Source: Postechiella sp039985655 (GTDB lineage: Bacteria; Bacteroidota; Bacteroidia; Flavobacteriales; Flavobacteriaceae). Taken from it: a stretch of DNA of 64,000 nucleotides. Location: positions 62,001 to 126,000 of the forward strand of contig JBDWSF010000016.1 in the NCBI GenBank assembly GCA_039985655.1. Direction: 5' to 3'. The position numbers were made by a program, and so were the translations under genes. Of the stretch, positions 33,846 through 42,640 are shown piece after piece (within the stretch, counting starts at the first letter, position 1; each line of letters opens with the position of its first letter). Below the pieces are notes generated by a model. The model was not told the DNA's origin. It saw only the letters and a list, made by a program, of their open reading frames with translations, and ran no database searches.

Positions 33846-34376
33846 ATGTGCTTAAATAATGGTATTAATAAAAAACCCTTCTTAGTCTTAGTATTATTTA
33901 TATTATCGACAGTTTTAGTTTCTGCCCAAGAATATAAAAGTGATTTTTGGGAACATGTCCGTTTTGGTGGCGGACTTGGATTGAATTTTGCCAACGGTTT
34001 TTTTGGCGCAACCATTGCACCAAGTGCAATTTATGAAGTTGATAACAAATTAGCTTTGGGACTGGGACTGAACGCGACCTTTAATAATCAAAAAAGCATT
34101 TATAAATCGACTATTTTGGGAGGTAGTTTAATTGGTCTTTATAATGTTTTAGGCGAATTACAACTTTCGGCAGAATTTGAAGAACTAAACGTTAATAGAA
34201 GATATAATCTTAGTCTAAACACGCCTAATGACAATTATTGGATCTCTGCATTATATTTTGGAGCAGGTTATAGACAAGGCAATATTACATTTGGCATACG
34301 GTATGATGTTTTACATGACGAAAACAAAAGTATATACATTGACCCTTGGGCACCCTTTGTTCGTTTCTATTTTTAA
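33846..34376 (+). CDS. Small outer-membrane protein next to odhA
   Basis: The 176-residue product has a hydrophobic signal (F-L-V-L-V-L-F-I-L-S-T-V-L-V-S-A-Q, cut near residue 27) and then amphipathic strands (V-R-F-G-G-G-L-G-L-N-F-A-N-G-F-F), finishing W-A-P-F-V-R-F-Y-F with a terminal aromatic residue as in small beta-barrels. Relatives beside odhA are sometimes labelled alpha-ketoglutarate decarboxylase, apparently from the neighbour alone; nothing supports an enzyme. Starts downstream of 33846 are possible. Confidence 0.75.
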   Translation: MCLNNGINKKPFLVLVLFILSTVLVSAQEYKSDFWEHVRFGGGLGLNFANGFFGATIAPSAIYEVDNKLALGLGLNATFNNQKSIYKSTILGGSLIGLYNVLGELQLSAEFEELNVNRRYNLSLNTPNDNYWISALYFGAGYRQGNITFGIRYDVLHDENKSIYIDPWAPFVRFYF

Positions 34377-34504
34377 AAATCTATATCATTACGATCACTT
34401 TTCACAGAATCTATTCCATTTAAACAAGCCTTACTTCCTATTAACAGTATCGTTAAACACAAATTCTAGCTCAAATTTTTAATAAAGATGTTTTTGTCCG
34501 TAAT

Positions 34505-34518
34505 ATGATAATAATCAT
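34505..34518. promoter_or_regulatory. FNR/CRP-like box upstream of the nos genes
   Basis: ATGAT-AATA-ATCAT is a perfect dyad resembling the FNR/CRP-family half-site pair TTGAT-N4-ATCAA. Its centre (34511.5) is about 42 bases before the start expected from the TAATTTTG element, the usual position for class II activation. Confidence 0.55.
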
Positions 34519-34540
34519 GTTTTAAAACGGTTGCGACTAC

Positions 34541-34548
34541 TAATTTTG
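34541..34548 (+). promoter_or_regulatory. Promoter -7 element of the nos operon
   Basis: TAATTTTG matches TAnnTTTG; the first gene's ATG is at 34568. Confidence 0.6.
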
Positions 34549-34567
34549 TGCTATAAACTTAACGAGC

Positions 34568-35065
34568 ATGAAAACCATATTAAAATTAACGACTATCGTA
34601 TTTACCATTTTACTTCTAAGCTGCGGCGGAAAAGAAGAAAAAAAGAAAGAACAAATAAAAATTCAAACCAAGACTGAAAAAAAGATTGTAAAAAAAGCAG
34701 AAAAAGTTCCTGCATCAAAAAAAATAGACTTAACAAATAAAGGCATCGGTTCTATTAAGTCTGTAACATTAGGCGCAGAAATAGACCAGACCATGGTAAC
34801 ACACGGCGCAGATGTATATAAAAAAATGTGTACGGCATGCCATAGAATAGATAAAAAATTCATTGGACCAGCACCAACAGACATATTAGAACGAAGAACA
34901 CCAGAATGGGTAATGAACATGATTCTAAACCCTGAACAAATGACAAAAGAAGACCCATTAGCTAAAGAATTATTAATGGAATTCAACGGAGCTCCTATGG
35001 CAAACCAAGGACTTTCAGAAGAAGATGCTAGAGCAGTTTTAGAATATTTTAGAACACTAAATTAA
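34568..35065 (+). CDS. Lipoprotein cytochrome c of the nos cluster
   Basis: The 165-residue product is a lipoprotein (lipobox L-L-S-C, Cys19) with a Lys/Glu-rich linker and a single c-type haem domain. The haem motif C-T-A-C-H is at residues 88-92, and the likely axial Met is in G-A-P-M-A-N-Q-G (Met144). It should carry electrons to N2O reductase in the periplasm, as small cytochromes in clade II nos clusters are thought to do. It is the first gene of the cluster and the FNR-like box lies just upstream. Confidence 0.9.
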   Translation: MKTILKLTTIVFTILLLSCGGKEEKKKEQIKIQTKTEKKIVKKAEKVPASKKIDLTNKGIGSIKSVTLGAEIDQTMVTHGADVYKKMCTACHRIDKKFIGPAPTDILERRTPEWVMNMILNPEQMTKEDPLAKELLMEFNGAPMANQGLSEEDARAVLEYFRTLN

Positions 35066-35071
35066 TTATAT

Positions 35072-35644
35072 ATGAAAACTATTAAACAACTATTTTTTGT
35101 TTTTGCATTAATAGCATTAGTCAGCTCTTGTAAAAATGAAAACAACAAAACCACAACAACCTCTGCAAATACTAGTACCGAAACTTCTGAAAAACAAACA
35201 GGACAAGCCTTTATTACAGATGATGAAGGAACTCCTAATTGTTTACAGATTGCCATTGGATCTCCAGACCATAAAACTTTAGTGGCAGCAGTACAAGCTG
35301 CTCAAGTTGAAAATGCTTTAGTTAACGTAGGGCCTCTTACTGTTTTCGCTCCAACTGATGCTGCCTTCGCAGCTTTACCTGAAGGAACTGTAGAAAATTT
35401 AGTAAAACCAGAAAATAAAGCAGCATTAGCCAACATTTTAAAATACCATGTTACACCTGGGAACTTAAGTACTACTATCCTATCCAAACTCCCAAAATTA
35501 GGACAAGCTAATAATCAATATGTAAAAGTTGAAGTTGTTGATGGTAAGCCAGTTATAGGTGGAGCAAATATTTTAGGAACTGTTAAAGCTGGTAATGGAA
35601 TAGTACACGTAATAGATAAAGTTTTATTGCCGCCAGCTGAATAA
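35072..35644 (+). CDS. Fasciclin (FAS1) domain lipoprotein
   Basis: The 190-residue protein has a lipoprotein signal (L-V-S-S-C), a Thr/Ser/Glu-rich linker and one FAS1 domain at about residues 60-188. The FAS1 hallmarks are T-V-F-A-P-T-D-A-A-F-A-A-L-P and Y-H-V-T-P-G-N-L. It starts 6 bases after the cytochrome c gene. FAS1 proteins occur in some Bacteroidetes nos clusters; a role in NosZ maturation or adhesion is not established. Confidence 0.88.
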   Translation: MKTIKQLFFVFALIALVSSCKNENNKTTTTSANTSTETSEKQTGQAFITDDEGTPNCLQIAIGSPDHKTLVAAVQAAQVENALVNVGPLTVFAPTDAAFAALPEGTVENLVKPENKAALANILKYHVTPGNLSTTILSKLPKLGQANNQYVKVEVVDGKPVIGGANILGTVKAGNGIVHVIDKVLLPPAE

Positions 35645-35674
35645 TTATAACACTAACTAAACAATTATAAAACA

Positions 35675-37642
35675 ATGAAAAATATTTTAAAATCTGCAGT
35701 CGCTCTATTAAGTGCTTTTGTAGCATTTACAAGTTGTAATAACCAAAATACAAATGGAAATTCAGGAGCATTATCAAGTAGTGCTGCCGAAAAAGTTTAC
35801 GTTGCGCCAGGTGATCATGATGAATTTTATGCCTTTATATCTGGTGGATTTAGTGGGCAGCTAGCTGTTTATGGTTTACCATCAGGTCGTTTATTTAAAG
35901 TTATTCCTGTTTTTTCTCAAGATGCAGAAAAAGCTTATGGATATAATGAAGAAACAAAACCAATGTTAAACACCTCTTTTGGCTTTGTTCCTTGGGATGA
36001 TGCACATCACCCAGACATATCTCAAACAAACGGAGAATTAGATGGACGTTACGTTTATATAAATGGAAACAACACACCTCGTATTGCAAAAGTAGATTTA
36101 ACAACTTTTGAAACTACTGAGATTATTGAAATTCCAAATAGTGCTGGTAACCACAGTTCTTCTTACGTAACAGACAATACAGAGTATGTTGTAGCAGGAA
36201 CACGATTTGCTATTCCAGTACCACAAAGAGACATGCCTATTAAAGAATACAAAGGAAACTTTAAAGGGACATTATCTTTTCTAAAAGTAAATCAAGAAGA
36301 TGGTGGTATGAATTTAAAATTTCAGGTGTTAATGCCTGGTTTTGATTATGATAAAGCCCACCCTGGTCGTGGAAAATCTCATGGATGGTTCTTCTTCACA
36401 ACTTATAATACAGAAGAAGCAAATACACTATTAGAAGTTAATGCTTCTCAAAATGATAAAGATTTTATTGCAGCAATTAACTGGAAAAAAATTGAAGAAT
36501 ATGTAAATAATGGTGGCGGAAAAAAAATGCCAACAAATTATGCTCATAATGTATACGACGAACATACACATTCTGCAACATCTACAATGAAAAAGGAAGT
36601 ATTAGTAGTAGACCCTTCTGAAGTACCTGGTGCAATTTACTTTTTACCAACACCAAAATCGCCACATGGTTGTGATGTAGATCCAACAGGAGAGTATATT
36701 GTAGGTAGTGGTAAATTATCAGCAAATGTTACAGTACATTCATTTACCAAAATGTTAGATGCTATTGAAAATAAAAAGTTTGCAGGAGATGCTTACGGTA
36801 TTCCAATCTTAAACTTCGAAGATGTTTTAGCTGGAGCTGTTGAGCAACCTGGATTAGGACCTTTACATACAGAATTTGATGGTGAAGGAAATGCTTATAC
36901 ATCATTCTTTATTTCTTCAGAAATAGTAAAATGGAAATTAGGAACATGGGAAGTATTAGACAGAAAACCAAGTTATTACTCAATTGGTCACTTAATGATT
37001 CCTGGAGGAAATTCTCAAAAACCATTTGGAAAATATGTGATTGGGATGAATAAAATCACAAAAGATCGCTATTTACCAACAGGTCCAGAGGTAACTCAAT
37101 CTGCCCAACTTTATGATATATCAGGTGATAAAATGGAGCTTTTATTAGATTTCCCTACAGTTGGTGAACCTCATTATGCAGCTGGTATTCCTGCTGATAA
37201 AATAAAACCACATTCTAAAAAATTATTTAAGTTAGAAGATAACAAACACCCTTATGCCGCTTTAACTGATGCTGACACAAAAGTAGTTCGTGAAGGCAAG
37301 ACAGTTCATGTATATATGACAATGATAAGAAGTCATTTTTCACCAGACAATATTGAAGGTATTAAAGTTGGTGATAAAGTATATTTCCACGTAACAAATT
37401 TAGAACAAGATTACGATGTTCCTCACGGAATTAGTATGATTGGAGCTAACACATCAGAATTACTAATAATGCCAGGGCAAACTGAAACATTTGCTTGGGA
37501 ACCAAAACAAGTAGGTGTATGGCCATTTTATTGTACAGATTTTTGTTCTGCTTTACACCAAGAAATGCAAGGCTATGTTCGTGTATCAGCTAAAAACTCT
37601 AACACACCATTAAAATGGTCGTTAGGAGAAGATATTGAATAA
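35675..37642 (+). CDS. nosZ: Nitrous-oxide reductase, Sec-dependent clade II type
   Basis: NosZ reduces N2O to N2 in the periplasm. The 655-residue product has a Sec-type lipoprotein signal (A-F-T-S-C, Cys21) instead of a Tat signal, as in clade II. The beta-propeller carries CuZ histidines, including His111-His112 in D-D-A-H-H-P, and P-H-G-C-D and P-L-H-T-E-F. The C-terminal cupredoxin domain has the CuA ligands Cys620, Cys624, His628 and Met631 (C-T-D-F-C-S-A-L-H-Q-E-M). All visible ligand motifs are intact, so the enzyme should work. It follows the FAS1 gene by 30 bases. Confidence 0.97.
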   Translation: MKNILKSAVALLSAFVAFTSCNNQNTNGNSGALSSSAAEKVYVAPGDHDEFYAFISGGFSGQLAVYGLPSGRLFKVIPVFSQDAEKAYGYNEETKPMLNTSFGFVPWDDAHHPDISQTNGELDGRYVYINGNNTPRIAKVDLTTFETTEIIEIPNSAGNHSSSYVTDNTEYVVAGTRFAIPVPQRDMPIKEYKGNFKGTLSFLKVNQEDGGMNLKFQVLMPGFDYDKAHPGRGKSHGWFFFTTYNTEEANTLLEVNASQNDKDFIAAINWKKIEEYVNNGGGKKMPTNYAHNVYDEHTHSATSTMKKEVLVVDPSEVPGAIYFLPTPKSPHGCDVDPTGEYIVGSGKLSANVTVHSFTKMLDAIENKKFAGDAYGIPILNFEDVLAGAVEQPGLGPLHTEFDGEGNAYTSFFISSEIVKWKLGTWEVLDRKPSYYSIGHLMIPGGNSQKPFGKYVIGMNKITKDRYLPTGPEVTQSAQLYDISGDKMELLLDFPTVGEPHYAAGIPADKIKPHSKKLFKLEDNKHPYAALTDADTKVVREGKTVHVYMTMIRSHFSPDNIEGIKVGDKVYFHVTNLEQDYDVPHGISMIGANTSELLIMPGQTETFAWEPKQVGVWPFYCTDFCSALHQEMQGYVRVSAKNSNTPLKWSLGEDIE

Positions 37643-37683
37643 ACAAAAAAGGGGAATTTTATTTTAGTGTTTATTTCCCTATC

Positions 37684-37722
37684 AAGGCGAGAGCTCTTTT
37701 TTCGCTCTCGCCTTTCTTTTTT
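37684..37722 (+). terminator. Terminator or processing hairpin after nosZ
   Basis: AAGGCGAGAGC and GCTCTCGCCTT form a very stable hairpin followed by a T-rich run. It may limit expression of the accessory genes relative to nosZ. Confidence 0.8.
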
Positions 37723-37751
37723 AAAATACTAAAATTAATACTTCTAAAATT

Positions 37752-38345
37752 ATGAAAAAGTCAAATATCATCATGCTTATTGCGGCATTGTTACCATTAG
37801 GTTTATTTCTATTCCCATTATGGCGAATCACTTTAGAAGCACCTCAATATCCTACGCCACTTGCTATGAATATTCATATAAATGATTTTTCAGATGTACA
37901 CCCACACGACATTAAAAATATTAATTTAATGAATCATTATGTAGGTATGAAATACATTCCTGAAGCCATTCCTGAATTTAAAATTTTCCCATTAGGAATT
38001 ATTATCACTACTGTTATAGGATTAATAATAACCTTTTTTGGAAACTATAAATGGTTCTTATTTTGGTTCGTTTTAATGATTATTTTAAGTTTAGCAGGCA
38101 TGTATGATTTCTATATTTGGGAACATGATTACGGACATAATCTTGACCCAAAGGCTATTATGAAGTTCACAAATCCAGATGGCACTGTCATGGGTTTTCA
38201 GCCTCCTTTGTTTGGAAGTAAAGATATTTTGAATTTTAAGGCACATTCTTACCCTAGATTAGGCTCGCTATTTTTAATGCTTGGAATTGTCGCCTCATTT
38301 ATAGCCTATTTTATTGGAAGAAAAAATAATAAAATTCCATCCTAA
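37752..38345 (+). CDS. Membrane protein of the nos cluster
   Basis: The 197-residue protein has about four membrane helices (near residues 5-25, 81-97, 99-117 and 172-190) and a periplasmic stretch after the first helix rich in His, Asp and Asn (I-H-I-N-D-F-S-D-V-H-P-H-D). A later loop has E-H-D-Y-G-H-N-L. The His-rich loops might handle copper. A similar gene sits between nosZ and nosL in other Bacteroidetes nos clusters as far as I recall. No established name or function. Confidence 0.75.
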   Translation: MKKSNIIMLIAALLPLGLFLFPLWRITLEAPQYPTPLAMNIHINDFSDVHPHDIKNINLMNHYVGMKYIPEAIPEFKIFPLGIIITTVIGLIITFFGNYKWFLFWFVLMIILSLAGMYDFYIWEHDYGHNLDPKAIMKFTNPDGTVMGFQPPLFGSKDILNFKAHSYPRLGSLFLMLGIVASFIAYFIGRKNNKIPS

Positions 38346-38428
38346 ACCCTTCAAAAATGAAGGGCTTAACATACTGAATTCTCTTTTCTTTAGTAAAGAT
38401 TAGAGAAATTAGAACTAAAACACTAAAA

Positions 38429-38866
38429 ATGCAAACACTAAAACACTTTTCAATAATTATATTATTGCTACTTTTCTTTGGCTGTAATATAAAACCACAA
38501 GCTATTGATTACGGAAATGACGGTTGTTATTTTTGTAAAATGACCATTGTAGATAAAGTTCATGCAGCTGAAGTAGTTACAACAAAAGGTAAAATCTATA
38601 AATTTGATGCTACAGAATGTATGGTTAATTTTATAAAAGAATTTAATACTTCTGAAATTGAACTGTACCTATCAAACAATTATACCGAACCTGAAACTTT
38701 AATTGATGCTACAAAAGCATTTTTCTTAATTAGTGAAAATATCCCAAGCCCAATGGGTGCTTTTTTATCAGCTTTTAAAGAGGAAGCTGATGCAGTAAAA
38801 TATCAAAAAAACAAAGGAGGAAAGCTTTATAATTGGAATGAATTATTAGAAAAATTCAGAAACTAG
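38429..38866 (+). CDS. nosL: NosL copper chaperone lipoprotein
   Basis: NosL supplies Cu(I) for assembly of the CuZ site of NosZ. The 145-residue product has a lipobox (F-F-G-C, Cys19) and the family's metal-binding start of the mature domain (C-Y-F-C-K-M-T-I), then D-A-T-E-C-M-V-N-F and S-P-M-G-A. It lies 4 bases before nosD. The nosL-nosD-nosF-nosY order matches other nos clusters. Confidence 0.92.
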   Translation: MQTLKHFSIIILLLLFFGCNIKPQAIDYGNDGCYFCKMTIVDKVHAAEVVTTKGKIYKFDATECMVNFIKEFNTSEIELYLSNNYTEPETLIDATKAFFLISENIPSPMGAFLSAFKEEADAVKYQKNKGGKLYNWNELLEKFRN

Positions 38867-38870
38867 TTTC

Positions 38871-40106
38871 ATGAAAACTTCATTTGTCTTTTTTTTAGTC
38901 ATTTTTATGGCAACTTCAAGTTATGCCCAAAATATTGAGGTGTGTACAACATGCCCCATATCTTCTATACGGCAAGCTATTACAATAGCAAAAGATTTTG
39001 ACACTATTACAATAAAAAAAGGCATCTATAAAGAATATAATATTCAAATAAATAAACCTTTAACCATTATTGGAAAAAACTATCCAATAATTGATGGCGA
39101 ATTAAAAGGCGAAATCATCACCATCACATCAGATAATGTAACAGTTGACGGTTTATTTATTATAAATGTAGGCACAAGTTATACCGAAGATTATGCAGCC
39201 ATTAGAGTTAGAAAGAGCAAGAATTTTGTAATTCAAAATGTAGTATTAGAAAAACTATTTTTTGGTATTTATATTGAAAAATCAAATCATGGGAAAATTT
39301 ATCATAACAAAATAATTGGAGATGCAGTGGAAGAATATAGCTCTGGAAATGGTATACAATTATGGTATAGTAAGCATATTGAAATTGAACACAATTACGT
39401 AGAACATGTACGTGATGGTATTTATTTAGAATTCTCAGATAATTGCTTAATAAAGAATAACGTAAGTGCAGAGAACTTAAGATACGGATTGCACTTTATG
39501 TTTTCAAATAACGACACGTATCAAGATAACACTTTTGAAAGCAATGGTGCTGGTGTAGCTGTTATGTTTTCTAAAAAAATTAAAATGTTGAATAACATTT
39601 TCCAAAAAAACTGGGGTACAGCCTCATATGGTATGCTTTTAAAAGAAATAAATGATGCTGAAATTACTGGAAATACTTTTAAAGAAAACACTATAGGTAT
39701 TAACATTGAAGGTTCAAATAGAATAAATTATACAAACAATAATTTTATTAATAATGGTTGGGCAATTAAAGTAAGAGGTGCCTGTTATACTAATAAATTT
39801 ACACAAAATAATTTTCTTTACAACTCCTTCGATATCTCATATAACAGCAAAATAAACGACAATATATTCGACAAGAACTATTGGAGTAAGTATACAGGCT
39901 ACGATTTAGATAAAAATGGTATTGGAGATGTACCTTACAGACCAGTAAAACTATTTTCATACATCGTAAACCGTACACCAGAAACTATTATTTTGTTACG
40001 TAGTTTATTTATAGATATTATTGATTTTTCTGAAAAAGTATCACCAGTTTTCACGCCAGATAATTTACTAGACAACAACCCACAAATAAAAAAACTAACA
40101 TGGTAA
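38871..40106 (+). CDS. nosD: NosD periplasmic copper-maturation protein
   Basis: The 411-residue product has a signal peptide (T-S-F-V-F-F-L-V-I-F-M-A-T-S-S-Y-A-Q) and a right-handed beta-helix made of repeated N-x-I/F and G-I/V-Y/H turns (for example I-Y-H-N-K-I-I-G, I-K-N-N-V-S-A-E-N). It contains the C-terminal Y-W-S-x-Y-x-G-Y-D-L-D-x-N-G-I-G-D motif of NosD. It works with the NosFY transporter to deliver a needed component (sulfur or copper) to NosZ. The stop overlaps nosF by 7 bases. Confidence 0.93.
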   Translation: MKTSFVFFLVIFMATSSYAQNIEVCTTCPISSIRQAITIAKDFDTITIKKGIYKEYNIQINKPLTIIGKNYPIIDGELKGEIITITSDNVTVDGLFIINVGTSYTEDYAAIRVRKSKNFVIQNVVLEKLFFGIYIEKSNHGKIYHNKIIGDAVEEYSSGNGIQLWYSKHIEIEHNYVEHVRDGIYLEFSDNCLIKNNVSAENLRYGLHFMFSNNDTYQDNTFESNGAGVAVMFSKKIKMLNNIFQKNWGTASYGMLLKEINDAEITGNTFKENTIGINIEGSNRINYTNNNFINNGWAIKVRGACYTNKFTQNNFLYNSFDISYNSKINDNIFDKNYWSKYTGYDLDKNGIGDVPYRPVKLFSYIVNRTPETIILLRSLFIDIIDFSEKVSPVFTPDNLLDNNPQIKKLTW

Positions 40107-40807
40107 CCATTGAAAATTTACATAAAAAATTCGGAAAGAACCAGGTGTTAAGTGGTGTTGATTTAACCATTACTGATGGCGGAATTTTTGCAGTACTCGG
40201 GCCAAACGGCTCTGGAAAAACCACTTTGATAAAATCTGTTCTGGGTATGGTTATTCCTAATAAAGGAACTATTACTGTATTGGGAGAAGATATTAAAAAG
40301 AACTCAGATTACAGACATAAAATTGATTATCTGCCACAAATTGCAAACTTTCCGAGTAATTTAAAAGTGAAAGAATTAATCAAGATGATTAAGGATTTAC
40401 GCAAACCTACTGATGAAGATGAACGTTTAATAGAACTCTTTAAGTTAGAATCCTTTTTAGATAAAAAACTAGGCAATCTTTCTGGAGGAACTAAACAAAA
40501 AGTAAACCTAGTGTTAACCTTTATGTTTGATAGTCCGTTAATTATTTTAGACGAACCAACAACAGGCTTAGATCCAATTTCACTTATTAGATTAAAAGAT
40601 TTAATTAAAGCTGAAAAAGCCAAAGGAAAAACTATACTTATTACGTCTCACATTATGAGTTTTGTAGAAGAGATTTCAGATAAAATTGTATTTATTCTCG
40701 AAGGCAAAATTTACTTTAAAGGAAGCATTCAAAAATTAAAAACCAAGACCAATCAACCCGATTTTGAACATGCGATTGCGTCTATATTAACTGATAATCA
40801 TGCTTAA
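40100..40807 (+). CDS. nosF: NosF ABC transporter ATPase
   Basis: The 235-residue ATPase has a Walker A (G-P-N-G-S-G-K-T-T), the ABC signature L-S-G-G-T-K-Q-K, a Walker B (L-I-I-L-D-E-P-T-T-G-L-D-P) and the switch His in I-T-S-H-I-M. With NosY it forms the transporter required for NosZ maturation. It overlaps nosD upstream and nosY downstream (8 bases), typical of translational coupling. Confidence 0.94.
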   Translation: MVTIENLHKKFGKNQVLSGVDLTITDGGIFAVLGPNGSGKTTLIKSVLGMVIPNKGTITVLGEDIKKNSDYRHKIDYLPQIANFPSNLKVKELIKMIKDLRKPTDEDERLIELFKLESFLDKKLGNLSGGTKQKVNLVLTFMFDSPLIILDEPTTGLDPISLIRLKDLIKAEKAKGKTILITSHIMSFVEEISDKIVFILEGKIYFKGSIQKLKTKTNQPDFEHAIASILTDNHA

Positions 40808-41582
40808 AATATTAAAATATAGTTTTTACGATTTAATCCGTAGTCGCTGGAGTTACGTCTATTTCGCCTTTTATTTACTATTGGGCGTTGTATTATTGTT
40901 TTTAAATAACGACCTATCAAAAGCAGTCATCACTTTAATGAATGTTATTATTGTTTTAGTACCACTAATAGGAACTATTTTTGGCGTGATGTATTATTAT
41001 AATTCCAAAGAATTTACTGAGCTATTGCTTGCACAACCTTTAAAACGCTCATCCATATTTTTAGGACAGTATTTGGGTGTGGCGCTATCGCTTTCTATGA
41101 GTCTAATTCTTGGTTTAGGAATCCCGTTTGTTTTTTATGGTTTGTTTGAAAGTAGTGCGATTTGGGACTTTTCATTATTACTAATTACAGGCACATTTTT
41201 AACTTTAATATTTACGGCTTTGGCATTTAACATTGCCTTATCTAACGAAAACAAAATTAAAGGTTTTGGATATGCTATTTTACTTTGGTTATTCCTTGCA
41301 GTAATTTATGATGGCTTATTTTTAATGACCTTAATTATGTTTGAAGATTATCCTTTAGATAAACTATCCTTAATTGGCACCATGTTAAACCCTATAGATT
41401 TATCAAGAACACTTATTCTTTTAAAGCTCGATATTTCTGCATTACTAGGTTACACTGGAGCCGTTTTTAAAAAGTTTTTCGGAACTAATTTTGGATTAAT
41501 TATATCTTTTATTACACTTTCATTATGGGTTATCTTACCAGTATTAAGAATTATTTTTAAAGCTAAAAAGAAAGATTTTTAA
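40800..41582 (+). CDS. nosY: NosY ABC transporter permease
   Basis: The 260-residue protein has six membrane helices (about residues 18-36, 45-70, 98-125, 130-150, 160-185 and 232-252). It also has the ABC-2 type signature E-F-T-E-L-L-L-A-Q-P-L-K-R between helices two and three. It is the membrane partner of NosF and the last gene of the nos cluster. An AT-only hairpin at 41653-41687 follows and may end the transcript. Confidence 0.93.
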   Translation: MLKILKYSFYDLIRSRWSYVYFAFYLLLGVVLLFLNNDLSKAVITLMNVIIVLVPLIGTIFGVMYYYNSKEFTELLLAQPLKRSSIFLGQYLGVALSLSMSLILGLGIPFVFYGLFESSAIWDFSLLLITGTFLTLIFTALAFNIALSNENKIKGFGYAILLWLFLAVIYDGLFLMTLIMFEDYPLDKLSLIGTMLNPIDLSRTLILLKLDISALLGYTGAVFKKFFGTNFGLIISFITLSLWVILPVLRIIFKAKKKDF

Positions 41583-41652
41583 GCTAATCCTCAACAGAAT
41601 TAATAACTAACAAAAGTCATGTTTTTAAAACATCGTAAGAATTATTTTTGAT

Positions 41653-41687
41653 TTTATAAAAAAGACAAAAATATCTTTTTTATAAAA
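41653..41687. other. Long AT-only hairpin after nosY
   Basis: TTTTATAAAAAAGA and TCTTTTTTATAAAA form a perfect 14-base stem around an 8-base loop. A smaller perfect dyad ATGTTTT-T-AAAACAT precedes it (about 41619-41633). With no GC core it would be a weak terminator; it could instead be a protein site before norC. Confidence 0.5.
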
Positions 41688-41744
41688 CATCAACTTAATA
41701 ATAATGACCCAATTACAAATAATACTAATCAAAATTAAATAAAT

Positions 41745-42178
41745 ATGTTATCAAAAAAACAAGCACGAGCTTTTTTTCTTGGAGGAACATTAGTTACTTT
41801 TCTGATATTTATTTGTCTTACTATTTACTCTTTTAATAAAGCTAATGACCAATCAAATGAAGAAGGTATTACAAAAGCTGTAGTACGAGGTAAAATCTTT
41901 GGGAAGAAAACAATTGTATGGGATGCCATACCATTATGGGAGAAGGCGCTTATTACGCCCCCGAATTAACAAAAGTGATTGAACGTAGAGGAGAAGGCTA
42001 CGTTAAAGCCGTATTAATGAGTCCTGTAGATTGGGCTCCAAACGGAAGAAAAATGGTAGCCTATGGGTTTACCCAAGAAGAAGCTGTCGATTTAATAGCC
42101 TTTTTTAATTGGATAGGAGAAATTGATTTAAACGGATTTGACACCGTTGTATCTCCATTACCCAAAGACGATAATTAA
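41745..42178 (+). pseudogene. norC: Nitric-oxide reductase subunit C, frameshifted
   Basis: The frame opened at 41745 encodes the membrane anchor and V-V-R-G-K of NorC, then leaves frame after the A-run at 41907-41910. The rest continues in another frame from the haem motif C-M-G-C-H (41915-41929) through G-E-G-A-Y-Y-A-P-E-L-T-K-V and D-W-A-P-N-G-R-K-M to a normal end at 42178. Adding one A to the run restores a full-length protein (about 144 residues). A single frameshift in a homopolymer could be a base-calling error, but the adjacent norB is independently broken. Confidence 0.85.
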
Positions 42179-42193
42179 CTAAAAAGAGAAAAA

Positions 42194-42640
42194 ATGAAAT
42201 ATAAATCACAAAAAGTAGCATATTGGTTTTTTGCCCTTTCCATGTTATTATTCGGATTACAAATAGTATATGGTTTTATTATGGGGTTTGCCCATGCAGG
42301 AATGGATGGCTTACATAGTTTCATTCCATTTAACACCGCCAGAGCAGTACACACTAATTTATTAGTAGTTTGGTTATTATCAGGCTTTATGGGAGCCGCT
42401 TATTACAATACCAGAAGAAGCGCAACGCGAATTAGTAAGTGTAAAACTAGCTTATGTATAATTAATAAGTTTAGCAGTAGTTGGAGTTATAGCGATTGTT
42501 GGATACCATTTTAACTATTGGGAAGGACGTAAATTTTTAGAAATTCCAAGACCATTAGATTACCTAGTAGTTGCAAATGTATTGCTGTTTTTAGGAATCA
42601 TTTTAACAACTTTATTTAAAGGAAAACGAAGAACAACAAC
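42194..42640 (+). pseudogene. norB: Nitric-oxide reductase subunit B, truncated and frameshifted
   Basis: The start matches cytochrome-c-type NorB: first membrane helix, then V-H-T-N-L-L-V-V-W-L-L-S-G-F-M-G-A-A-Y-Y. At 42406-42408 two bases appear to be missing, since I-P-E-E-A-Q-R-E-L continues in another frame. In that frame a TAA stop at 42459-42461 (probably from CAA) interrupts helix two, and sequence similar to NorB goes on to K-G-K-R-R-T-T-T near 42640. There it abruptly ends against a piece of another gene on the opposite strand. Most of NorB, including all catalytic histidines after the first helices, is gone. Confidence 0.88.

Noticed and set aside
33846..34376. Alpha-ketoglutarate decarboxylase
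   Set aside because: The product is a small exported beta-rich protein; the name seems to come from its neighbour odhA.
34228..34482. Plus-strand frame overlapping the end of the small outer-membrane protein gene
   Set aside because: It overlaps a better frame and the translation shows no recognisable pattern beyond AT-rich composition.
34663..34986. Open frame of about 107 codons antisense to the cytochrome c gene
   Set aside because: The sense strand encodes a clear haem protein with a lipobox and C-T-A-C-H motif; the antisense product resembles nothing.
41745..42178. norC frameshift as mere sequencing error and therefore an intact gene
   Set aside because: An error in the A-run cannot be excluded for norC alone, but norB beside it has a frameshift, a stop and a truncation, so decay of the pair is the simpler reading.
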